Positions 25,014-36,439 of a stretch of 64,000 bases of DNA are shown piece after piece (position 1 is the stretch's first letter; each line of letters opens with the position of its first letter). This DNA is from Sphagnum magellanicum (taxonomy: Eukaryota > Streptophyta > Sphagnopsida > Sphagnales > Sphagnaceae). The stretch spans positions 10,214,041 through 10,278,040 of the forward strand of contig CM038917.1 of the NCBI GenBank assembly GCA_021904315.1, read 5' to 3'. Made by a program: the position numbers and the translations under genes. The notes beneath the pieces were generated by a model. That model did no database searches. It was not told where the DNA came from and worked only from the letters and a program-made list of their open reading frames with translations.

Positions 25014-28000
25014 TCAAATGTAATCTCTTTGTACAAGTTTTTGTGTGATGAACCTGGTTAGAAAGTTGTAGCCATGAGCATATAGAGCCTCAATCTCAGC
25101 TTTCTGGCCAGACACAAGCATTTCAAGAATCTCCCCCTTGTACTCTTCTTGGTTCTGCAAAGCATTACAACAATCTTCAGTTTGAACCTGTGGTTGTGGC
25201 CTCAGTTTCTGTGGTCAGTTGTGAGTATCAGGATGCAGAAATAGAAGTTCAACCTTACAAAAGAATTTTGGAAAGAGTGAGCTGGTTACCTTCAGCATCT
25301 TTGATGTCAGTAAACTGTTTGCCAATGTTCGATCTCGATCTTCAAGATTTACAAAAGCTTCTTTTGGTACATAGGTTTGAATGTCTCGTTGTCGTAATCC
25401 AAGCCATTTTACATCACACACTGTGGACCATAGTTCCAGAAAGAGATATATGTACTATTTAGGTTCCAGCAAGAAGATCCTTAAATGCAGACTCAATACT
25501 CAATACTTGCAACCCTTTCTTAGCAATAGCAAGTTTTTGTTGTCTTGATAAGCTCCCACTCTTTCTATCATCTGACTTCACCTATCTCTGTGTTGAATGA
25601 TCATGTTTGTAGTCCTTTCACTACCTGATGCCTTGCTCCTCCACAGTCTGATCTAGGATTGAAATGGACATGCCATGTGAGTCATTTACCATATTTTGGA
25701 GCCTCTAGGCCCATTCTTATACTCCCAAACTTGAATGTACAAAGGATTGCCAGGCCCCCTGGATTCCTGTAGAGTTCTCACCGCAACTTTTGAAGGTTAG
25801 GAGGAAATTGAGTTGGGCAGAACTGGCTCAAGCTTTGAGATTCATTGGCAGATCCACTAGAGATAGCTTAAATATGTGACAAAGATGAAATTTGAGTCTT
25901 GAAAGGATTAGTGAATCACATACCAATCCACAAGTGCCACTATAGGTAAGCTCGGAAACTCCTTGTGCAGTCGATGCAACAGTGCCCTGCACATTAGAAT
26001 TGAACCAGCTGTTTGACAGGCTTTGAGTAAAGTAAAGTCTCCTACACTCTGCTGATGCTCATGGTTATATAGTCCCTACAAGAAATCACACAATCCTGTG
26101 ACCAATGTGACCAATACAAATTCAGTTCAAGGAGGCAATAATATCCTGAAGGTCAACATCCAAAGCTCCTCAACAATAGTCTAAGTACCTGGAAGCCAAA
26201 TCAGGGTAGCCCTTTGCAGTGATGATAATGCTGGGAACTGACTGGAAAAATCGATCCTCAACTAATCGCTGGAAGATTGCATCCTGGTAGTGAATCACAG
26301 AAAAAAATCCAATGCCCACATATAACCACATTTCTCCAATATGATGCAAGAAGTTTCATCAGACTAGTGCTGGACTCTGTCCTTGTCACCTTAGATGTCT
26401 AGCTATGTTGTTGTGTGGCTTTCTGCAGTGGTCAAGGGGTAAGAACCTTCTCCACAACAAGTATATATCTAGCATCAGATTGGAACTTTTGCTGCAGATT
26501 CAAGTCTCCACTGATCACATGAGCACTTGATCCCAAGCGACTGCAATCCACTATATCACCACCAGCCTCCTGCAAAGAAACAATGATGTAAGGTTTTTCC
26601 AGCTAGAGAAGTACACTCTGTAACAATACTTTCGCCAAATGAGTTCCAAAATGTGAAGGTTCATATTGCTTAAAAACAGCTATTTGAAAGCTCCTTGGCT
26701 GTAGGCTCCAGTTCATTCATTGCTTTCCAAAGCATTAATATCCAAAGTACCTCAATTACAAGGCGTCCAACAACAGATCCTTTACTGGATGCAAGAATTC
26801 CAAGGCTTCGTCGATCACAACGTAACAGAGCCACAACATCTGCAAGTAAAAAGAACACATCTTCTTCATTCCAGGACTTGCACACTTGCAGCTACATCCA
26901 TTTGAGAAGTGATCAACAATGTGTAAAAGGACAAAAGTGAATTTCTTTGTGTGGATTCCTGACATTAAGAACAACACTGCTACATTCTGTAGAGAAATTG
27001 GGCTGCACATGTGGCTGATGCAATTCTCATTGTCTGCTTGATTGATCAGGAAATCATAGGCACTTTCTTATTGTAGTGATTCTAGCTGCTTAAATGACCA
27101 AAAGCCCTATTCTTTCACTTGACGAAGCCTGGAGTGCACCTTGAATTGATTCATTCACTTGAGCTTGGCTCTCAACTTTTGCAGCTGCATCTGTCAGTAG
27201 CATGTAGAAAAGCTCACGCTGAGTCACATCCTTTCCAAGTCCAAGCAACTTGTAACATAGTTCCAACAACTTCCAGACTGCAAGAAACACATAACAAATT
27301 TGTCATAAAGATCAAATAATATCACAATCCAAAGTCCAGGCAATGTTACAAGCTAAAATAGCGTGTACATGATGTCATTCATGAGACAATAATAGTGGTG
27401 CGAGAAACACCAAGTTAGACTCTTACACACAACATATAGACTGGATCATTCATGAGGCCAAGTCTCACGAAGAATTCTTTATGAATGATACAATAAATCC
27501 CTGCAGAAACCTGAGGAAAGCCTGCAGAACGTATATATATGCATTTTCGGAAGAGATAGACACCTCGACAGTAGCTGTTTTCACCGTTCTTTCTTGTGAA
27601 AGATTTGTCGTAGACAGCGTCTGATAAGTAGATGCAACCTTGACCAAAAAATCTGTCGTGTGCTTCTGTATTACGCGATGTTCTGCAAACCTGCACATAA
27701 CCAAAAAATTGCTCACTTCTTGAAGCCACATTATCTTCTTGATCGATCGGAACCTATTCTTCTGGACGTCATTGGAAGCTGCTGGTGCCTTCCAGTTCAA
27801 TTTTTCTCTGCACTCCAGGTACTTCTTGCAACGATTCTTTAAACCACCTGTTATATTGTCCTAGGGACTGCGAGCAAGGAAAATATACAGAGGTATGAAC
27901 TCAACAGAAGCGCAAGATTGAGGAACGCGCCATGGAAAGAGGTTCGATTGCAGGTTCATGCGCTACCAAGCTGTCCAAAAAGTGCTTCACAAGGCATTCA

Positions 28001-28400
28001 ATTCTGCTACGAGTCTGCGCATTTCATCACATTGCATACATCTGAGTGGAATTGACTATGCAGATAGGTGGAAATAACTTGGATGGCGTATGTTTGCAGT
28101 CAATTTTGGTTCTCCTCTAGGACAAGAGAGACTAATCCAGCGACGAATAGATTTGGAACAGTGCTCCTCGTGCATCTTCTGGAATCCTCACTGAGAACGC
28201 GAGCGTGAAAAGAATCCGAATAACCAGAAGTAGAAATAAAGCAGAGAAACAAGAATTGGAAATGACGAGAAAACAACTTCGATTTTTCCTCTAAAACATA
28301 GCTTCGTCTCTAGTTTTTTCGAAGGGCAGAGTGGAGAAGGAAGAATTACCTGCGAAGGAGTACTATTGTCAGCCAAGCACCAGGGTCTGCTGGCCTCCAT
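25014..28400 (-). CDS. SPO11-2: Meiotic recombination protein SPO11-2 (11 exons, minus strand)
   Basis: Topoisomerase VI subunit A-like protein that, with SPO11-1 and an MTOPVIB partner, makes the DNA double-strand breaks starting meiotic recombination. Exons in transcript order: 28400-28350, 28014-27906 (3' end uncertain), 27690-27564 (5' end uncertain), 27277-27140, 26839-26751, 26569-26447, 26283-26189, 25986-25924, 25766-25690, 25420-25290, 25154-25014; about 380 residues, the family's usual size. Exon 2 encodes the TRSRIE segment. Exon 4 holds the winged-helix catalytic Tyr in VTQRELFYMLL. Exon 5 has LLRCDRRSLGILASSKG. Exons 6-7 have the Toprim acidic motif YILVVEKDAIF, exon 7 ITAKGYPD, and exons 8-9 the second motif LVDWNPGGLAIL, with DWN where SPO11-1 and TOP6A have DSD; this identifies SPO11-2. 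The C-terminus has GQKAEIEALYAHGYNFL. All junctions keep phase except exon 2 to exon 3, where the best GT donor (phase 1) does not match the best acceptor (phase 0). The gene is convergent with GLT1. Confidence 0.88.
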
Positions 28401-29638
28401 CGCCACAAAAGAACGCTTTTGCAACGCACAAATGCGTCGGCAAACACACACGCGCACGGAATCAGCAACGAAAGGAAGAAAGGAAAACCAAAACCCCATT
28501 CACACACAGGGAGAATGTTAACTGCGTTCACACCTAAGGAAAACAATACCAATGATACACTGAAGGAAATCAATACCGATGCTTTTCACAGATTGGGACA
28601 AGAATGCCAACCTCGTTCACACTTAAGGAAATCAATACCGATGAAATTCACAGATTGGGAAAGGAATGCCAACCCCGTTCACACCTAAGGAGAACAATAC
28701 TAACACTATGCACACATTGGGAAAGGAATGTCAAACCCATTTACACACTAGGAGAGCAATACCACCCATATTCACACATCAGGACTTTGACAGCGAAAGG
28801 AAACTTGGTGAGAATTGAAAGGCTAATTAATAATCCAAGAAAAAATCACAAAAGATTCACAGTTTTTCATTACCTAGCAGCTCATTCAAGTGGTAATGAG
28901 AAATTGTGATAAGCTTAAAGTTTCATTTGAGAATGTTTGGTTGTTTTTAATATGCCAGTAACCATACCGATACATATTATACATAAATCACTTTTGAATA
29001 CACATACATTGGTGAAATGCCAAGATGTGCAAACCAACCTACTGAGAAATGTTATTATCTATCAATTGATACTCAATGCTTGATATCACTTTGTATTGTT
29101 CATCAAAATTCTCTCATATCAATGCCCTCTTCACCTTACCTCGCAAAATGAGCTCAACCACTTTGGTCTGATTCAAATGAATCTGCATAACAGGGAAAGC
29201 TGCATGACTTGATGGAAATTAGATCTATTTGAAACTAGTAATATCATGGCTAACATTTGAGAACCTTCAAGTATTGTGAGAAAGTTGCTGTTTGCAACAA
29301 TAAAATGGTTAGCCTGAGCAACCAAGTATGTCACGCAGTCTTTTAGGCTGCTCATCTGATTAACAATAGGCACAGATTCTACACACACATATAGATGTAC
29401 CTCAAACTTACACAAAACTCAAAGAGCATACCTTCAATATATGCAAATGAATCTGCAGGTCTGTCAAAACCTGAAGCCTCTGTTGGTATCAAAAATCAAG
29501 CTTGTCTTGAAAGACAGAATGCATGCTGAGTCATAGGCCATGACACATTGGTGTTACAAGTAGTGACAAATATTGTGTTTGACTGTAAGCAGTGAACTGT
29601 GAGCTAAAAGGGACTGCTCACTCTGTTACCTATCAAAA
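28401..29638. other. SPO11-2 promoter region and HP30 3' flank
   Basis: This spacer lies between the SPO11-2 start (28400) and the HP30-like stop (29639), both minus-strand genes. It should carry the SPO11-2 promoter and 5' UTR. Apart from the tandem repeat at 28526-28790 I see no gene. The sequence from about 28900 to 29640 is moderately AT-rich and non-repetitive and probably includes the HP30 3' UTR. Confidence 0.55.
28526..28790. repeat. ~62-bp tandem repeat upstream of SPO11-2
   Basis: A unit containing GTTCACACCTAAGGAAA, CAATACC and CACAGATTGGGAAAGGAATG recurs with starts near 28526, 28615, 28677 and 28738. Later spacings are about 62 and 61 bp; the first is about 89 bp. Copies diverge progressively toward the distal end. 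The array begins about 125 bp upstream of the SPO11-2 start codon, so it falls in that gene's promoter or 5' UTR. Confidence 0.8.
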
Positions 29639-32597
29639 CTACGATGCAATCACCCTCTTTTGGTGCCTGTGCAAATTACTTGTTTCCTGAAAATTCTTCC
29701 TGCCTGCAATCAAAATCCACCAGGTAACATCAAAGGTCTGTTTCTTTCATCTAACCAGGCAAAGACTTGGCATTGCCATCACCATTATTCCAGTAATAAG
29801 TGTCTTTTCACTTGCACAACAACCACACTCACATACTGTCCAGCACCTTCACAATTCTGTTCATTGTGATTTGAGTGTCAATGCTCACATTCATATTGCC
29901 AAAAAAAAAAATTTACAACTGCTAATTGCTTCACCCAAATCAAGATTTGAAAATATCATGGAAACCATCCAGTAAATATTAAGACTTTGGAGCAGACAAA
30001 GCTCACATGCTCTAGGAGGTAAGATGATAAGGGCCCTAAATGTATTGAACAATTCACAACAATACATTGATTGGAACCAAAAAGAATACTGATGGATTGT
30101 TCATGTAACTGTAAATCAATCCACACACCTTCTTATGTGATCCAGAATGAGAAGCCTTGGTCCTGGAGGAATGCGCACATCCCTAAGTGCACTGCATGGC
30201 AACCAAGACAATTTGAGGTGAAACACTACCATATCATAATTGCAGCAAGACAATATAAGAAAGCCTGTTCAATACAGCAATGAATCCCATCTTTCCAACA
30301 TTGAAGCACAAATGTGCTGCAATTCACATATGTGATTGCTCTGCTGAGAAGACAGGACTGACTTTTGAAAGATTTGCTGTCCCATAAGTTTGTTTGAATC
30401 TATTGTTGACCAGCACAAAGAGGGGAAAACACTAGAATCCTGAAACTTTTGACTCAGTGGCTCTTTGCCAAAATGCCCCACACCCAATACCACAGGAACA
30501 AGAAAAGATGTTTAGACATTGAATTGTTGCTGGCACTTCTTCATTGTGGCTCAGATAGAGAGAATGAGGAACATACCTATCATTCAATAGAGGTAGGGTT
30601 GAATCAGTAAGCAATCCCTTCTTCAAGTTCTTCTCATACTTTTGCAAACCAAGGTTGTTTAGCATGCTCTTTCCTTGAGAATATAACTTGTCCTCAGTAG
30701 GTGCCTGTGAGATTGCAAACTGCTGCCCTACCTGCATGTGACATATAAACCATTGTCAGACAGTACTCAAATCATTCCACACATGTCATTCCTTCCCCCA
30801 TACATCCTGAACGTGCTCTAGAGGCTGGAAGTTCCTGGATAAAAAAGAGGAGTCATTCAGACAAGACTTTGTTTCCTGTAACTCCGACCAAAACCTCCTT
30901 GAGGCAATAAGAATACAACCTAGAGGCATAGAGACAAAGACAATCTGAACAGCGACACTATCCAAGGAATATCATCTGAAACTTTTTGCCTATGAGCTCC
31001 TCAACATCACTGCACAGTTTCAACTAGAAGTTCATGCCTTCACTCCAAACAGATGAAAGAAACAACTTTATCACCTTGAATATGGCTCCTTGTATGAGAG
31101 CGAAGAAAATGCCTGTGGTGACAGCATTGCCAGCAAGATTTGGGCCACCCATTCCACTTACTGCTGAGAAAACAGCTCCTGAACCAAATGCTGCTACCAT
31201 GCTGCAATCCATGACTATCAAATCAAAACTAACACAATTGTTGCCTGCTATAAGCAACACTACACTGAGAGTTCTCTGATTTCATGTTGAAATGATTTGA
31301 CGTTGGTCAAGGACTTGCACTCCTACTTCATAGTTGTAAATAACCAGCCAGCTTTAGAACTGTACCATGCTGTCATTCTAACAATCAGGAAACCAATCTA
31401 GTTGACAAAAAGGCTGAGTGACTTTTATTCCAGATGAAATCCACTCTCCAAAGACAGACCCTCATTCAGAGCTTTACTTCAATATACAAGTTTGGGGGTG
31501 GGGGGGGCAGGGGGGGGGGGGGTTGATTTAGCCTTCATGTAAAGCTTGTTTCTCAAGTCTGTCACAGTGAACATGACAGGGAGGGTTAGGCTTCTTCTGG
31601 AGGCCACTCCACCTCTGTCAGTTCAATCATACAAGGCCACTTGCCTTGAGTTTAGGAACAAAAGCAACAGAAGAGGCTTCATAAAAAGGGTTTCGGATAT
31701 AGGGTCAGGAGGAATGAGAAGATACCTTGTTTTGACATCTTCCACACCACGCCATCGTCTCATTGCACATGTGATTCCTGCATTGACACCTGTCATCACT
31801 GCAAAATTGCGAGCCTGCATCATGGGTCCTCCTGCAAATGCCTGCCATACATTTCTCCATCTTCAGCCCTCGAACTCCCACTACAAAATCTAATTATGCA
31901 AAAGTTTCATCACCACTGCTCCTACATGAGCTTCACATTCAAGCTGAACATATGCCCATCGAAAATAGACCTAAAATTCTCTTGCTTGGTTAATGTGGGG
32001 CTCTGGTGATAGAATCCTTTCACAAAACCTCAACACCAAATAGAGAAGTTCATTAAGAGTAGGATATCCAGATTCAACTGATTCCAATAGTTCCCAGAGC
32101 ATGTTCATACATACAGGGTTTCCAAAGCCCTCCATAGTCTGTCTCTACCTTGGGGTTTAAGTTTTGTCATTTATGTCTATGCAAAGCCGCATATCAAAAG
32201 AGGGGAAAAAACGCATACAACATCGTTCAGCCGAAGAAAATACGAAACCCCAGCACCAGAACGAAAGAGAGACACGCATACACACACAAAGAGAAAACCC
32301 TACTTTTGCTTGTTGGAGTGATGCGGCAGTTTGGGGATTAAGGCCAGGTGTGGCCGTGGGCAAGGAAGAAGCCATATCCGCCGTGAAAGTTCCCATGAGA
32401 GCACCGATGGCACCTCCTTGTACTGCACTTCCGGCTGTGACCAGCGCAACTTCAACAGGAGCCGATTGCTTCTTCATCCACGACTTCACTTGCACGTCCA
32501 GCTCCCGCATCTTGGATTGCACCAACTGAAGCGGATTCCCGCCCTCCATTCTCGTCGAAATGGTGCCCTTGCTGGCTTGCACTTTGTTGGCCTGCAT
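29639..32597 (-). CDS. HP30: HP30-like Tim17/Tim22/Tim23 plastid import protein with SAM domain
   Basis: Member of the plant HP30 branch of the Tim17/22/23 (PRAT) family. In Arabidopsis these proteins are in the plastid inner envelope and take part in import of proteins lacking a cleavable transit peptide. Exons in transcript order: 32597-32304, 31841-31726, 31201-31075, 30731-30577, 30191-30129, 29666-29639; together 783 nt, 260 residues, the size of the known proteins, with all phases matching. Residues about 43-178 form the hydrophobic Tim17-type region, with SAVQGGAIGALMGTFTADM, QARNFAVMTGVNAGITCAMR and the Gly-rich GPNLAGNAVTTGIFFALIQG. Residues about 189-252 form a SAM domain (LNNLGLQKYEKNLKKG, then ALRDVRIPPGPRLLILDHI). 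The N-terminus lacks an obvious transit peptide, as in the family. Met17 is an alternative start. The tiny last exon (RHQKRVIAS then stop) is the least certain part. Confidence 0.88.
31495..31523. repeat. Interrupted poly-G tract in HP30 intron 2
   Basis: A tract of nearly pure G (about 26 G in 29 bases, broken by single T, C and A bases) lies in the intron between exons 2 and 3 of the HP30-like gene. On the plus strand it could form a G-quadruplex; the transcript would carry the C-rich complement. Homopolymer length here is prone to sequencing error. Confidence 0.8.
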
Positions 32598-32880
32598 CCT
32601 GTTCTCGAAAGCTTGACGCAGAGGAGAGCCACAGAGCGATGGCGATGGCGAGAGACAAAAGGAAAAGGAAATGAGAAAGGAATTGGCACAAACAGGCTAG
32701 ACAGCCAACGAAGTTTCTTCGTCGCTGGACGGACGGACGGATGATCCTCGTCGTCGTCGTCGTCCGCCGTAAAACGGACCCTAGTCTAACCCGAGTCAAG
32801 TTAATCTCCCCTATTATCCAAGAAACGAGTGCTGGGGATTTTTTGGGGCAAATAAACATGAAATAAATACCCAAAGGTCA
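32598..32880 (-). promoter_or_regulatory. HP30 5' UTR/promoter, GC-rich
   Basis: GC-rich sequence follows the HP30 start codon upstream, with a (GGAC)n tract and a (CGT)n microsatellite near 32725-32765, before composition falls sharply to AT-rich at about 32880. I see no clear TATA box. This is the likely promoter and leader by position only. Confidence 0.4.
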
Positions 32881-35800
32881 GTTTTTTTTTTTTCGTGACG
32901 AATTTTTGCACCATGGTGACCTAATATATACATATTTTCATTGCCTTTTTTTATGGTGATATTTTGCCAAAAAGAGATAATCAAATTAAAATTTTGTAAA
33001 AGAAGTGATTTTGGAGGTTTTTAGTCGCCAGAAGTGAGAAGGGGAAAATAAATAAATTTTGCCATATTTGTATATTTGGTTTTGATTTTGTATTAGAAAA
33101 TATAGAAGGATGGTTGATTAAAAGATTTGTGCTTTATACTTGGCTAAATCTTTTTATGGATGATCACCACTTTCATTACAAACCAAAATTCCTTGCATAT
33201 TTTTAGTAAAATTTGCCATTTTTGTAAAGATTTTTTTTTATTTTAAAACAAAATTGCTAGATTTTGACCGAGGTATTAGGTGGGTAGCCATAATATAGTA
33301 GGATCATTGGTTTTTGTTTCGTTAATTTCCTATTGAATGTTTTGTGGTAAATAATATATTGTCAAATATTCATTTTTAACTCAAAAAAGGGTCAAATTTT
33401 GAATAGAATTTCTGAAAAAAATCTCCATGTTTTTACACATTGTTCAAGCAAGTAGCCATGATATAAAAGGATTTTTAATAAATTTTTACTTTCATAGTTG
33501 GTCTATAACAAAACATGGCAAAATCTCCTTGTGAATGATCACTAGCGTGACAACATCACAAAATTGAATGTATATATAACGATGCTTAAAAAATAGACAT
33601 CATTTACAAATGTGTTATCAGTTAATGTTGTATCTTTTTTTGAAATGTTCACGATTGAATCTCAAATTTAATTCAATTCAAGTTGCATGCAATGTCATTC
33701 AATATTTTGATTCAAATGAAACTTAATTTTCACAAAATTGATTTTTTCATCATTGATAGTGTGCAACAATGTGAAGCTCAAGTTCATAATGTGATGTTAC
33801 AATAATAGCTTTTGTCTCATTCATTGGCACACAAATTTTATTTGGGCATTTTTTTTATTTAAAAAAATAAATGGGATTGGTTCCATTTTTTGTTCTAATA
33901 GCTCTACTTCACTTGTGATGTAAATCAACAATGTGAACTACAAACATTCTTGGGATGTGAATCAACAATGGGGAACATGAATTGCATTTTGGAATAGGCA
34001 TTGGTAAAAATTGTTATGAATTAACAAAATGTTGCTTGCCTTATGAAGGTCAATGAGTTCCTAAATGGAATGGCCCCATAGTAGGTACGTCAAAAACATG
34101 TTGTTTTTGCCTTTTTTTAAAGTCAATTGTGGGGGTTAATTTTGGTTGGTTTTGAATGCTCTCCATGGTTTTGAGTTCTTTTTGCAAGGGATTATTGATA
34201 ACTATCTTTTACTATTTGGAACTAGTTTTTACAACTTTTTATGTAAGAAGATAAGGCTCATCATTGTGGGCATTATTTGTGTAAGCTTCCTACACCTTTT
34301 GTAAGTTAGTTTTTATGGGGGCCATGAATGCCTTCCATGGGGGAGCTTACCTTATACCAAAAAAATCTTTAGCAAATTACTAAAACTAAAGACAAGAATA
34401 ATGGCAATTGGTTAATTGGAACACAAAGTGGAAGGTAAAACTTAAGGCCAGATGATTTACTAGCCCACATGAAGCAAAACTAATCATGGGTTCAATTTCA
34501 ATAAAGCCCCATGGTTGAAAGTTGTAATGAACATAAAAATCTACATTGATTTATTTTCCCATGATATCTACCAAGTATTTGGATCTCAAGAAAACACACC
34601 AAAAATACAAGGTGTTTTGAAAAATAAAATACATGCTAAAACAAACATTCCATTTTTCAAAATGCCCTACAAATAGTGTTTGAAATAATCAATGTTGGGT
34701 GGGTATAAAACCATAATCCAAAACTAGGCCAAGGTTCAACTTGATTATTATTTTTTAAATCAATGGGTATTAGTTAGGGTGATATTCAAATTGATACCTT
34801 GCTTGTCAAGTGTCACGTTATGGAGAAACAATTTTCAAAGAATCAGGTTCCTTTGAGAACCTTGAAAATATGGAAAGAGACTTGAATTACATAAGAAGTT
34901 AGTCATTTCCATTTGGGCCCACCTCATTTGCTTTTATGTTTGGTATTTTGCTTTTGAATTCTTCTTGTTTTGTATTCCTCGTTGCATTTTATTTTTTCTT
35001 GCGTTATTGCTTGTGGTATTGAGGCAGTGCTATTTTATTTTATTTTTGTCTTGTGTTGTTGTAAGTGGCGCTTCTTATTTGCTACTTGTCACCTTGGTCA
35101 TGGTGTTGGTTGTGGGTACTCATTGGCACTTTTCACATTACTCGTTGTGTCGCTCATCATGTTGTTCATAAAATTAATCGTCATCTTTCATCCTACTTGT
35201 TGTGCTATTCTTCACACTACTCAAGGTGTTGTTTGGGGGTGCTACTTCTATAGTGATGTTCAACAACATAACAAGTACCACCACTACCCCCTTATTTGTT
35301 TTTTCTCGTTTTGTTTTTTGTTGTGATGCTCCTCTTTTGTGGTGTTGGTACTTTCCATTTGCCTTTGTGTAGGTTGCAAATGTGGTTAGCATTATGGTGT
35401 TGTTATAGCCTTGACAATCAACAACCTTCCACTCCATAAAGGTAGGTCATTATTTATTTTATCTTTTGGTTTTTAAAAAGGTTTTCGTGTTTTTTATTTA
35501 TTTATGTATGTATGTTGTGTGTTTCCATTGTATGTATTATTTATGTTTTGTTTGTATGTTATTGTTGTAAGTTCTATTTGGTTGGTCTTATGTTAATGTT
35601 GTTTTCCTTTTACCATTTTTTATTTGTGCAAGAGCAACAAGTGCAAAATGCAAACATATGGATTGCAATGAAAATTTGTCTTACATTTCTTAAACATAGT
35701 CGTGGATAGATCACTTTTGTGGTTGCATATTTTCATTAGCATCTATTTTGCACTATCCATTATGAGAAAAAGGTGAGTGATTGCACATTATACTTGTAAA

Positions 35801-36439
35801 TGTTTGTCATGTGTTTCATTGTTTGCATCACTCACGTTCTTTAAAATTGGAATATTAATAATACTCAATAAAATCACATCACATAATTGGAAAAACATAT
35901 ATTTGTTTAGCTTTCTCAACCTTAATCTATTAACATACCCTACAAAAAAATGAAGTCAATTCTTTTGGATGTTATATTTATGAACGAAAGTGAAATTTCA
36001 ATGGGGGAGAAAATGAGGATGAAAGGTTTGAGAAGTCTCAAGCATTGCCAAGTTCACAATTTTAAAATGATGATTCAATGTAATTAATTTTTTAAAAATT
36101 GCATCAATAAATAACTAGTTGGAGACCTTGTGGAAGAAATTCTCTAATTTGCAATTTTTTGTGTCATTGATGAGGTAATGTGAAGGTGCCACAAATTATG
36201 CAATGACAAATTATGTAGCATAAATTATGACAGTAGTGTAGTGGGTCTTGCAATTTTCAACCAATGAACAAGGCTTAGGATTTAGGTCTAATTTCATATT
36301 TAAAAAATAATGGTATACCTACAAATTCTTTTGAAAAAGAAGTGAAAAACAACATGAAAAGTTTAATGGAAATGCAATCTACAAAGGCATGTGGTAATCC
36401 TAAGCGTTATCTTTAAATTTTTTGAGACCATAGAATCTT
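32881..36439. other. AT-rich intergenic desert
   Basis: No gene can be supported. Most of it is decayed AT-rich sequence. The stretch at 34930-35710 is TG/TTG-rich, and its open frames lack motifs and have homopolymer-like composition. From about 36.0 kb the sequence may already belong to the degenerate transposon described next, but its N-terminal part is too decayed to read. Confidence 0.6.

Noticed and set aside
34965..35709. Cluster of overlapping plus-strand frames rich in Leu, Cys and His
   Set aside because: Composition follows a TTG/TG-rich sequence in all three frames; no motif, no consistent splice pattern.
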